From Corydoras sp. C115 (lineage: Eukaryota; Chordata; Actinopteri; Siluriformes; Callichthyidae), in contig JAFMOC010000007.1 in NCBI GenBank assembly GCA_019802505.1, positions 10,984,001-11,048,000 on the forward strand: a DNA stretch of 64,000 bases, in the 5' to 3' direction. Below the pieces are notes generated by a model that was not told the origin of the DNA, searched no databases, and saw nothing but the letters and a program-made list of their open reading frames with translations. The position numbers and the translations under genes were made by a program. Every line of letters starts with the position of its first letter. Within the stretch, counting starts at the first letter, position 1. Below, piece by piece: positions 11,937-23,791 of the stretch.

Positions 11937-12612
11937 AGCTTTCTTTAATCCATCAGCACCTGCTTAACCAAAAGGTCATCACCTAAAATATCAGCATGCA
12001 ATAGACGAGACAAACAACCAACAAGACATTGTCCTCTCTTACAGAACTCATAATAGCAGGTGTTACGACAGAAATACACGATGAACCGTGGCAGCAAGTG
12101 AAGCAACTTCCATGTAAACAAATCCAATGCTGGCTATTAAGCTAGTTAGCAGAACTCTGTTGCTAAAAACAAGCTAGTGTTAGCGGATATTTTAAGCTAA
12201 GTTGTCTGCTGGGTTTGTATTTTTAAAAATCGGTTTCCCATCAAAATACGGGCAATTGATAACTAACGTCCTTTAAATAATTAATAATGGACAATCGCGA
12301 TAACTCTGGGTGGAAAACGTATACATTTAACACTTGGCCAGTGCGACAATGTAGAGAGTGTAAACACAGGATTGTAATTGTTGGCTACGATAGCGCCAGC
12401 TCGGCTAGTTAGCTGATAACGCATGCTTCAGAAAGCTAACTAGCTGCCAACTAGCGACACGGGAGCTTAAAAACGCAACAGAAACGATCTGCGGTGCGTA
12501 GGTGACCGTACGAATCGCCCCAGTTGGTCAGTGGGTGCACGTCGCTGAGTGGGAGTCAGTATGCTGAGAGAATTCCAGTCCATGTGGCAGGGCTTCATCT
12601 TGTGCAACTCAC

Positions 12613-12694
12613 AATCAACCGCTAACCAAACCAGCGCTAGCTGTAAAATGGCCGCCGTTAGCTTCCGCCCTGCAGCGGCCATGGAGCTGCGCAT
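12613..12694 (-). CDS. possible first coding exon of the zinc-finger gene
   Basis: An open frame starting MRSSMAAAGRKLTAAILQ lies in the CpG-rich block and meets a good donor (ATT then GTGAGT) at about 12612. There is no homology evidence, and the phase to the finger exon is not established. It could equally be 5' UTR. Confidence 0.25.
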
Positions 12695-13660
12695 TCACTT
12701 CTAGTTCCCACAGCCGCGAACACAATCAGCGCCGAAACGCGTTTCACCGCCAAGAAATCGGAGTTCCGATTCAGACCTGTCGACTCGAATCGTACTGGTG
12801 GCGCAGCCGGAGCTCGATCCGAACGCTACCGCGAGCTAATGATGTCCGTGGTGGTGGTGCGGGGGGAAAAAAGCCCGGGAAAGGCGCGTCCCTTATTACA
12901 TAACGCTCCCCGCCGCTCGGCAGCCATCACGGCGAGCGCGGTCATAACGCGGGGCGACGGCGTCCTGCGGCAGATCCGCTGTACGGCACTGAGACTAGCT
13001 TTAGACGTCGGTCGTGCTACACGCTATGGGAATTGGAGCAGTGCATTCTGAGCCAGATCAAACCACAGGGCCTAACCACCGACAGAGCGAGCGAGCGAGA
13101 GAGCGGCCGAACGACGCGACAAACCACCGCCGACAAACGATACGAACATCACCCCGACGGTGACCCAGCACTCACCTCCAAATATCAACGCCAACCGCGC
13201 ATAACGCACCAACAACCAGAGCGCGGGGCCGGACCGACCGGAGGGTCGCTTTATAGCACGCTAGTTAGCCTCGTAGCTCGCTAGCTTAACCAGAGACGAT
13301 TAACCCAAAGCTCCGGCGTTATCGACCAACTAGAAGATAAAGGCTGCTAAACAGCAGGCCACCGACCTGTGGATCCTCGGATGAAGTGAAGTGAGCGCGG
13401 TGTAACGCCGTTAGCGGGGGTTTGGGAGCGGGTGTGTAGATGTCGCACTGCTGCGCCTCAGCAACTCCGACCGACGGTCTCTCTGGATCAGCACACAGCA
13501 GACTCCAGCCAGCGCCACCGAGAGCGTTTATGCGCATGCGCAATACTCAGGCCTCCGCCAGCCCAGCAACACCGCGACCTACCGAGCCGGAGCGCAGCCC
13601 GCACTGCCAGCAGTCTGCCCGGGCTCGAGAGCGCCACCCAACGGGCGCCCAATGTGTGAT
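12640..13660 (-). promoter_or_regulatory. CpG-rich promoter block of the zinc-finger gene
   Basis: About 1 kb much richer in C, G and CpG than its surroundings, with no repeats. It lies upstream of the zinc-finger gene and has no plus-strand gene on its other side, so it probably serves that gene. On the minus strand GCGGCCATTTT (around 12646-12657) resembles a YY1 element. Confidence 0.6.
13531..13542. promoter_or_regulatory. perfect NRF1 palindrome
   Basis: TGCGCATGCGCA matches the NRF1 consensus exactly and lies inside the CpG-rich block, where NRF1 sites usually work. Confidence 0.55.
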
Positions 13661-14087
13661 TAACAAGAAACCTCCCCCAACAAAAGCCTAAAATAAATGT
13701 ACGTTACACGGTGTTGCCACAGCAACAGAATGCTTAAGCTCAGAATTCTGTTTCACTAAATCCGAATTCTGTTTCGTAATTCAGTCATCAAAATTCGAAA
13801 TTTTGAGTCGCTGAGCTCGAAATGGGTTTTCATACGTTTCACTTGGTTGCGTTATCGTATTTCTATCAATGAACGCTGGGTGGCGCCATTGACACTACCA
13901 GGAGTTATTACTTCCTCAGCAATGTCACAGCAAACAGCAAAAAAAAAAAAAATTTAGATAACCTTGCATGTGTTGGTTTAATATGTGTATTTTTGTGCTT
14001 AGTTTCTGCTTCAACACCAATGTCACCAATATTAACAAATACACCTAATTATAACTGGATAACGTAGTTTGAAATGAGACTAGAACG

Positions 14088-14305
14088 TCCATCCTTTATC
14101 TTCCGCTTTATCCTTTATTAGGGTCGGGGTTGGGATTGGGTTCCCCATGCCCATCCAGAGGAGTACGTCTCAGTCCCAGGACAGGGCGCCAATCTATCGC
14201 TGGGCACACACACACACACTCACACAGACACACACAAAAACACTCTATATGGGGCAATTTGGAGAACTCAATTGACTTGCTAACCACTAAGCCACCATGC
14301 CGCCC
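14088..14305 (-). mobile_element. SINE-A copy with internal deletion
   Basis: The tail and right body are present (CTTCCGCTTTATCCT, CAGGACAGGGCGCCAATC). The copy then jumps from ACTCAATTGACTTG to CTAACCACTAAGCC, so the middle and the B box are deleted. The head end is at 14305. Confidence 0.7.
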
Positions 14306-15209
14306 AGACTAGAGCGTTGGTGAAGGTCTTTACAAAAATGAACAAACTACTGGTTCGTTTTTTTTTTTGCAAAATACTGGATGATGCACAGCTACTTTAC
14401 AAACAACAGAATGTGCAACATGAATGACATATTTCTTCATAACAGATCTATAGCCTTAAATAGCTCCCAAAAGCAAGATATGTATAGATATCTACCAAAA
14501 CAGGAGAGGGCATGGCCGAGATCAGTTGATTGAAGTCAGAAGCCCTTTTTGTCAATTCTCTCCCACTTAAGATAGTATAAGATTTTTTTGGGTGATCGGA
14601 GGGTAGTAAATGGAGTTGTGATTGCACATTAGTGTAACAAACAAGATGGTGTGTTGGTGGTCCAGTGTCTGCCAGGTATTACTGAAGAACATGGTTCTGT
14701 TGAAGTTAACTCCTTTTTAACTCCTTAGCCTTTGACATTATGGATCATTATGCAGTCAATATATAAATGCTTCAAATTTTACACCAACTGGTACATTTCG
14801 GCAAATTTACAAACACAAAGCCATTTTAGAGGTCAACAGTTGATTCTGTTTAGGTGTGTAGAAAAATTATATGAATATTGTTGGAAATGGTATAAAAGTT
14901 AACTACTATGCTACATGCATGACCTCACATCAACATCACATGATGTGATTGATATTTGGTCAATGCACAAATATAAATCAATAAACTATTGGCACTTTTA
15001 TTTATAATCAGAGTAAAACAGTAATCGACCAACACATTTTCCCAAAGCAATGTATGTGATTTTTATACAGTTCAGAGCAGATTGTCATGTAATTTAACAT
15101 TTTGACACAGAAATTGCTTAGGTTGAAAATGGGTAATGAGCAACAATTTCGTTTCACATTATGTATCACAAGTGATGCAAATGACTATAAATTCTCCTTG
15201 AATCCTTGA

Positions 15210-15475
15210 TAACACTCTGGAAATGGTCCCAGTTCATTACTGGACACTTACAAACACATTCACACCCAGGAACAATTTAGAATTTCTAATTTACCTGATT
15301 TAAAAGATTTATTTAAATGATTTAAAGAGCTTTTGGAGAAAACCCACGCAGGCATGGGGAAAACATGCAAACATCACACAGAAACGACAGTGAAGACTTG
15401 TCTAAGAATCCAACCCAAGGCCTTTTTATTGTGTCAGCACTATTCACTGCCTTACTGGGTTACCTCACATTAACC
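15210..15475 (-). mobile_element. old SINE-like remnant
   Basis: Contains GAAAACCCACGCAGGCATGG and GGAAAACATGCAAAC, the reverse complement of the typical fish SINE body, with much divergence elsewhere. Confidence 0.4.
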
Positions 15476-15542
15476 TGAAAATGTTTCTAATTAAAAGAAT
15501 AGACAAATAAAGAAAATCAATACAACAAATTATAGCATACTT

Positions 15543-15548
15543 TTTATT
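15543..15548 (-). promoter_or_regulatory. possible stox1 polyadenylation signal
   Basis: AATAAA on the minus strand about 265 nt downstream of the stox1 stop codon. Other AATAAA words are common in this AT-rich DNA. Confidence 0.35.
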
Positions 15549-15810
15549 TTCTGCCTCTGTTTAACAGGGCAACCAGGTGCCATTTTTGTTTTGCCATTTC
15601 TAGTTAAAAAAAACACCCTCCTATAAACACTATGCACTAAAAAGCATAAGAAAAAATACTAAATTCCTATACGAATGGCTCAAAGTACCAAAAAATGAGG
15701 CATAATATGTGAAAAATGTATTTACACAAAATAGCTTTACATTTATACATAGTGAATACTAAGCAATGGAATCGGCCTAAAGCTCAGTGTGTGAGAATTC
15801 ACTCAGGTAA

Positions 15811-15964
15811 TCACACATTCATGACAGGTGTGAGCTGAAGCAAGGAGCTCTGAGCATGTATGCTGTTGCTTTTGGAGTGAAGCTTTTCGAGATTCTGTAG
15901 GAAATTGCGTTGCTTTAGTCCCTTCAGTATAACAGAATTCGGTGAGGTTAGGCTCATGCGTGTC
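15811..15964 (-). CDS. stox1: stox1 exon 4: conserved C-terminus
   Basis: Encodes TRMSLTSPNSVILKGLKQ through LLQLTPVMNV and the stop. The ATTGCAG acceptor fits exon 3 in phase. The match to the end of mammalian STOX1 is very close. Confidence 0.93.
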
Positions 15965-17891
15965 CTGCAATTCAACACAACAAAATATGTTTTAAGGATT
16001 CTTAACCACAATCTTATACAAATAGAATTTACTGTCATATGGTGGCAAACCAGTTTATGTAAACCAGTAAACCAGGTTATGCAAATAAAGTAAACAATTA
16101 GATTAATAAAACCAATTTAATTTATTATTTGGATGATATAATTATAGTTTTAAAATATACAATGGTGTGAAAAAGTGTTTGCCCCCTTCCTCATTTCCTG
16201 TTTTTTTGCATGTTTGTCACACTTAAGTGTTTCAGAACATCAAACCAATTTAAACAATAGTCAAGGACAACACAAGTAAACACAAAATGCAATTTGTAAA
16301 TGAAGGTGTTTATTATTAAAGGAGAAAAAAACCCAAACCATCATGGCCCTGTGTGAAAAAGTGATTGCCCCCCTAAACCTAATAACTGGTTGGGCCACCC
16401 TTAGCAGCAACAACTGCAACCAAGCGTTTGCGATAACTTGCAATGAGTCTTTTACAGCGTTCTGGAGGAATTTTGGCCCACTCATCTTTGCAGAATTGTT
16501 CTAATTCAGTTACATTAGAGGGTTTTCGAGCATGAATGACCTTTTTAAGGTCATACCACAACATCTCAATGGGATTCAGGTCAGGACTTTGGCTAGGCCA
16601 CTCCAAAGTCTTCATTTTGTTTTTCTTCAGCCATTCAGTGGTGGACTTGCTGGTGTGTTTAGGATCATTGTCCTGCAGAACCCAAGTTCGTTTCAGCTTG
16701 AGTTCACAAACAGATGGTCGGACATTCTCCTTCAGGATCTTTTGGTAGACAGCAGAATTCATAGTTCCATTGATCACAGCATGTCTTCCAGGTCCTGACG
16801 CAGCAAAACAGCCCCAGACCATCACACTACCACCACCATATTTTACTGTTGGTATAATGTTCTTTTTCTGAAATGCAGTGTTCCTTTTATGCCAGATGTA
16901 ATGGGATACACACCTTCCAAAGAGTTCCACTTTTGTCTCATCGGTCCACAGAATGTTTTCCCAAAAGTGTTGGGGATCATCAAGATGTGTTTAGGAAAAA
17001 TTAAGACGAGCTTTAATATTCTTTTTGCTCAGCAGTGGTTTTCTTCTTAAAACTCTGCCATGCAGGTCATTTTTGCCCAGTCTTTTTCTGATGGTGGAGG
17101 CATGAACGCTGACCTTAACTGAGGCAAGTGAGGCCTGCAGTTCTTTGGACGTTGTTGTGGGGTCTTTTGTGACCTCTTGGATGAGTCGTTTCTGCGCTCT
17201 TGGGGTAATTTTGGGCGGACGGCCACTCCTGGGAAGGTTCACCACTGTTCCATGTCTTCGCCATTTGTGGATAATGGCTCTCACTGTGGTTCGCTGGATT
17301 CCCAAAGCTTTGGAAATGGCTTTATAACCCTTTCCAGACTGATAGATCTCAATTACTTTATTTCTCAATTGTTCCTGAATTTCTTTGGATCTTGGCATGA
17401 TGTGTAGCTTTTAAGGATCTTTTGGTGGACTTTACTGTGTCAGGCAGCTCCTATTTTAGTGATGTCTTGATTGAGAACAGGTGTGGCAATAATCAGGCCT
17501 GGGTGTGGCTAGAGAAATTGAACTCAGGTGTTAAAAACCACAGTTATAGTATGTTTTAACGAGGGGGCAATCACTTTTTCACACAGGGCCATGATGGTTT
17601 GTATTTTTTTTCTCCTTTAATAATAAACACCTTCATTTACAAATTGCATTTTGTGTTTACTTGTGTTGTCCTTGACTATTGTTTAAATTGGTTTGATGTT
17701 CTGAAAAACTTAAGTGTGACAAACATGCAAAAAACAGGAAATGAGGTTCGAATCCCAATCTGGGTGGAGTTTTTATGTTCTCCCCGTGTCCATGTGGGTT
17801 TCCTCCGGTTCTCCAATTTCCTTCCACAGTCCAAAAACATGGATTCAAGGTAAATTGAAAGCTCTATATTGCCCCATATAGTGTGATTGTT

Positions 17892-17928
<37 letters not shown>

Positions 17929-20900
17929 GTGTGCCAAGTGATGTATTGGTACCCTGTCCTGGGTGTATCTGCCCAGTTCCCAAAATGTTCTCCCCTGGAT
18001 GGGGAAGATAATAAACTACCTTTACTTTGTGACTGGGCCCTGGATACATAAATACCCGCTATTAATATCAATTTTTATTAGTAATTTTCAGATTATAAAA
18101 AAGGGATTAATATATTGTCCTGTTTGTGTTTTTTTGGAGAGGGGCTTTGGAGAGGTTTTTATCATGTTTCTCCCACATATATTTGCCTCTAAACAATTTA
18201 CTGTTAGATTTATGTAATAAAGGTTACATTTCTCAAATGAGCTTTAGCATAATGAAATTATTCTTTAAATGTATACATTTTATGACAATAAGGCACCAAC
18301 CTTGGAGAATCAATTCCACTGTCCGCTGTGTTGCTTTGATTCTCTCCTGTTTCTCTTAAACACACTTGAGATCGACCACAATGACTCGTGCTTGCACACT
18401 GAAGATCATCAGTGTCCTCTGGCTGACTCTTAGTGAAATCCTTCATTTGTGACTGACAGTTCCATGAGCTAAACTGCTCGTTTCCTTCATCTACAGACTT
18501 TAGCATTGTGTCATTGTCTGAATCCCTCTCACTTGTTTGACAGTAATCAAAGATACTATTGTCCAGGGTGTCAGTGGGCTCAGAACAGCCTAGACTAGGC
18601 TCATTTAAGTTTTCTTCCAAACCAGTTGATTTCTGGCTCTGGCTGCCATCTACTGGCAAGTGGGTTAGACTTGTCTGGTGCTCAGTGGGCTGCCACTTAT
18701 ATTCATGCATTCTCTGAGTGGCTCGTATTGAGTCTAAATGAAGAGTTATCGTGTTATCTTCCATGAAAGAGCTGTCCCAATCTCCATCCAAACAGACAGG
18801 TTCACGGCAGCGAGCCGTGCCAGAATGAACTAACTCACTGGCATGCTCCACATTAAGACAGAGGGAACTACAGCAATCATCATCATCTTCATCCACTTTC
18901 TGGTAAATACGGTGCTCGTCTTCAGTATGAATTTCGCTAGCCTGCCTTAAGTCTCGGCACAATCTATCAGGGTCCACAAGCCGTTGTCTGTCTGCCATGC
19001 TGCCAGTTTGCTGGTGAGAGGAGAGAAGCTTAGGACTGAGGTCAGGTTCTTCTATACTGTTCGCTAGATGCAGCGACAGTCTGTGTTGAACTGAAGATTG
19101 AGGCCATGGCAAAGGTACTTCTGTAGATTGGTATGGATGTGAATTAATGTCCATATCATGCTCCTCAGTAGTATTTTCTTGTAAACCTTTCTGCTTAACA
19201 TCATTTGCTCCACCATCTTTGAACTGTCTCCCTCTAGCCTGGCCATCCCTCTGTTTGTTTTTGTCTTCTATCCTCAGTGTGCTGTTGTCAGGGTATATTA
19301 TGCTGTACTCTCTAGTAAGTTCTTTAATGTCTTTATTATATATATTTGAGTCTAGATTTAGCCCCTTTTCATTGAGCTGGTCACAGGATCTGTCCTTCAG
19401 AATTTGAGTTTTCTGTTCCTCTTCTGTCACCCCTTTTACACGATGAGGATCCCAGGATTTTGACCTGTGGCCTACTCGCTCTCTGCGACTAGAGGACTTG
19501 GCTTCTCGTCTTCGCTGCTCTTTGTGAGTAATCCCTGTATCCCGCATCGACTGAAAGGGATCCTCTATACGTTTCTTGTAAACACATTTCACATCTGGAT
19601 CCACGGCATTGTTTTGGTTTGCTGTTTCATCAGTCACTAATTCAGGTCCAAGTCGAGATGGAATGAGATCATCCCCTTCCACACCTTCCTCACAGGGGTC
19701 ATCCTTATTTTTCATTCTGTGTTTTTCTTTGACTGAGGTGCTTCTTCTCTTGCTTCGATTAGCATTAGAGGAGGATCTCTTGCCACCAGCTTTAGTTAAA
19801 TTGTGCCTTTGCTTAGACAGTAGAATCTCTGTTGACATGCCTTTATCAATAGTCAGGGCCTTGGCTACTCGATCGGTTTTCTCCTCTAGCTTCTTCATCA
19901 ATACTGTATGGCGGACCAGATTATCCACAGTAAGCTCGGGGTTGATTCTTTTGATGATGGCATGCTCCAAATCTCTTGGAAGGTTATTTAGATCATCTTC
20001 ATCCCTTACTGGCCATTCCTCTGGTGGAAACTGTCCACAAAATGTAGAATATTCCTTTTTTACTTTTATCTCTTTCTTTCCTGTATTGCGACGGAATAAA
20101 TTGAGGCCAAACTTACGACCAGGCTTTTCCTTTTCCTTACGATTAGTGTTTGTAGATTTGCTAATTTCACTAGCCTGATAATCAGCAGCTGTAGATGTTG
20201 ACTGATGTTGAACAGTGGGTTTGTGTTCTTTGGGCCATTTAAGGCCACTTTTTCCAGTGCATTCACTTATGCTAATTGACTGTTCTTGTATAGAAGGAGG
20301 AGCAGTTGTCTCAGTTATAAAGCAACTGCAGGACTTGCAGTGGGCCATGATGGGTACTTCACAGGAGGAATCTAGGCAAGTCTCATTGCTCATCAGGTAG
20401 GTGATGGGAAGAGAGGAGGGCTGTTCACTATCATTTGACCACCAGGTCTTCTCCTTCACTATGTTGTTGGTAATAAAATAAGTTTGAGGCGTAACAATGA
20501 AGTATCCCTCGCCAGTGTGGTATATTTTTCGGTCTTTAATAAGTGCTCCCAGGGCATTGTAGAGGATGTCCTGTGTGGGAATAGTCATTCCTAAACATAA
20601 AAAAACATGACATGATACTATGAACATCAGAATCAGGTCATTTATAAATATGTGCTGTAACAGGTTACCTGGGTGGGCTTTCGTCATGTGATTAATCAGC
20701 GTCTCTTGGTTGACCATGATGTGAGCAATATTCATGTCTGATATGGCTGAGCATAATACTTCAGACAGTGGAATGAACTGTGACTGAGTGATAGGTGACA
20801 TTTGGACTGGGGACAAGTCACCTAGAAAAAAACATTTTTAAAGTTAGCAGTTTACACTTGGCAGGTTTGGTTTAATAAAATTAAACTATGCTTAAACTGT

Positions 20901-23734
20901 ACATATGCTTCATTCTTAACCATGTTGTGCCCTAATTAAACCAATAAGGTTTATTTCATTTCAAAGTAAATATATGCAGGGCTTTTAGAGAACACATAAA
21001 AAAGAACACAAAATTGTCTACTAAGTATTTTGTATAGATAAATGTTGAAACAAATGAAACATTCTGCAAAAAAAAAAAACATCTCTATGCATAGATGAAA
21101 AATGTCATATTCTAGACTAAGTGTGGAAGGAACAGTACCAACCAGGAAAAAGAATATCAAATGACACTGGTTAAGCAACATTTTACAGGCTTTGAGTATT
21201 TAAAATCACAATAGCAGTTTGTAACTGACAATTCAGTATTAAATATCATAGCATAGAATGGCTGAACAAATAATAAGTATAAAATATTTAAAGTTTGTTT
21301 AAAAGGTCTAAATATTTAAACACACACACACACACACACAAATACACGTTGACTCAGCCTTTAAAAGAGTAAATAAACTAATAAAACTGTACCACTTTTT
21401 TCAAAAAGGTATAAACAGTATTTATTCTCTTATAAATGATTCTCCTTGTAAATGGAGCCTTCAACATTTTTGTAGTAATTTACTGCTCTTAACATTCACT
21501 ATTGTAACAACAGTGAATCTATCACACTGCACCAATAAATCAACTCTAAGTTATTGTCCAATGTTTGCTAAATAATACTAGATATCTTTGCCAATTTAAA
21601 CAGTTACTAAGTTACCAGTTGTATGCTTGTAAATGAAGACAGAAATATAACCATAAAACACATTTTCATTCATACAACTGAATAACTGAAAGATCAAAAA
21701 GATTTTATAAAGTAAAATGACCAAAATGTGCTGTTGAAGGAAAATTTAAAAGAAAGACAATGGTAAAAGTCATGTGAAATTGTAGCTTCTAACATAACAG
21801 GTTCTGAAAGAACACAGTGCAAATATAACTTTCCCTTTCTCTAAGGAGTGTTTAGTGTAATTGGAAACGTCCACCTGGACATAAGGATCTTTGTCACATT
21901 TAACAAGAATACAGCTCTAAGTGCCATAGCAACTGTACAGCATGGAACAAAAGCATGTGCAGGACAGCAAATAGCTGAAGAAAAGTTAGCAGTAACTAAT
22001 CATAAACAATAGATTTTTTCATTTGGATCACAAACATTAAATTGCACATTACTGTCAATGGACCAAACTGCACCTAAAGGTTTTATACAAATATTCAACT
22101 GCTATAAAATCAATTTACAGGATAAAACTATAAAAATGCATATCTGATTATACAGGATACACAGCCTGTTGCTTAGTGCCTTTTCAGTTGTAATAAAATC
22201 ACAAAAAGCAAAACCAAATAAAGTACAGCCCCAGTCAAAGGTCTGCACACTTGCATTGTCTTTTTCCTCCACTTATCATATAGATGGACTTTGTAGTTTT
22301 TCGATTACAGACTGTAGTACATCTGTGTTCCTTTTTTTTAGTCTGTTGGTTCTCTGTTCGCTTTTGGTCAAGACATCACAGAACAGGTATAATTTGGGTG
22401 GTGTATTGTTTATTATCAGTTCTGCAGTGACGCTGATGCGGTGAGGGGGTTTCAGTGCAGCAGTGCTGCTGTAGTTTCATTTAAACACCTCAGTGACACA
22501 GCTGGGATAGGAATAATGCACCAACCAAATAATACCTGCTCTGTGGGGTCCTGAGCATTAGAGAACAGAGTAAAGGGGACTAACACAGTATGTACTGTAG
22601 TAACACACAAACAAATGGACTACAGTCTGGAATTGTAGAACTACGAAGTCCATCTTTTTGACAAGTAGAACTGATACAATGGTGGCACAAACTTTGACTG
22701 ATAATGTACATCTAAGCGGTTGGTGCTATGTATCAATGAAGAACGGTAGCTTAGTGCAGCCCAGCACCCGAAACGTTCTTCCCTGGAGGGGCATGGGGAA
22801 CCCCCACCTGCCCCCATGACCCTAGTAGGGGATTAAGTGAAATATATTGAATTAATGAATGTTACAACAAATTAGATGTTAATGCAAACCAAACCAGTTT
22901 TATCAGTACACTGATACAGACGTATAGATTTTTATACCTCTATTGAAGAGCCATACCAAATTAGGAGCCATGGAACAATGCAGGACAGAGAAGAGATTTA
23001 TTTATATGCTGAAAATACATATATGTAGGGCTCACTTTGGATGTTTTAATTAGAGATTTACATTTATATTTAGCAGATTCAAAGCAACTTACAACTGAAA
23101 GAGCAATACATGTCAATAGTTGTGGAGTGACCAGCTACACTGTTTTAGTATCATTATCCTATCTGGTTTTAATGCCTAGATTTTCCATACTTTTTTATAG
23201 CAAATGCTTCTGTAAGAGATCTATTTTAAGTTGTTTCTTAAAGAAACTGAATGTTTTAGCATTTCAGACAAACACAGACAGCTTTTGATTTTTAGAACAG
23301 TTCATCTGATTTTACTTTGGTCGGCTTGTCCATAGTTATAGCCAATAAAGATATAAAAAAAAAAATAGTGCATCTTCAGTTTTAGGACTTAGTTAAGCAG
23401 AAATATAAAGTCATGAGCAGCTCATGTTGGTCAACAATAATCTCTAAATAGATTAATATGCAGCAATAGATTTTGGTTGGATATAAACCCAACAGGAAGC
23501 TTAATCCTCAGAACCAGTGGTAGTTCCTTTAGCTGTAATTGCATAAAACATTTGAATAATTTATGGAGGAAGAAGGTAAATCTGTTCCCACACAACAGTG
23601 ATGGCTAATCCCCAATGAAAAAAAACATGATTTTGGTGTAATTAAATCATTATTTTAACAGGATACACTCCTCTTCTCTGCAATCTGTAAGGGGCAATTT
23701 TCACACAAGCAATGAACTGTAGTAATTTACAGTT

Positions 23735-23791
<57 letters not shown>

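Larger units (their letters stand above)
13700..15540. other. intergenic, no gene seen
   Basis: AT-rich DNA between the zinc-finger promoter and the stox1 3' end. It holds one SINE-A copy (14088-14305) and one old SINE-like remnant (about 15210-15475). I see no coding signal. Confidence 0.5.

Noticed and set aside
11945..12127. Cys-rich 60-codon minus-strand frame (CYYEFCKRGQC) between the zinc-finger array and its promoter
   Set aside because: It looked like a possible upstream zinc-finger exon but has no C2H2 spacing and no clear splice sites; probably intron or UTR.
16379..17398. Tc1 transposase as a functional host gene
   Set aside because: A premature stop, a lost right terminus and an intronic location all point to a dead transposon copy and not to a domesticated gene.
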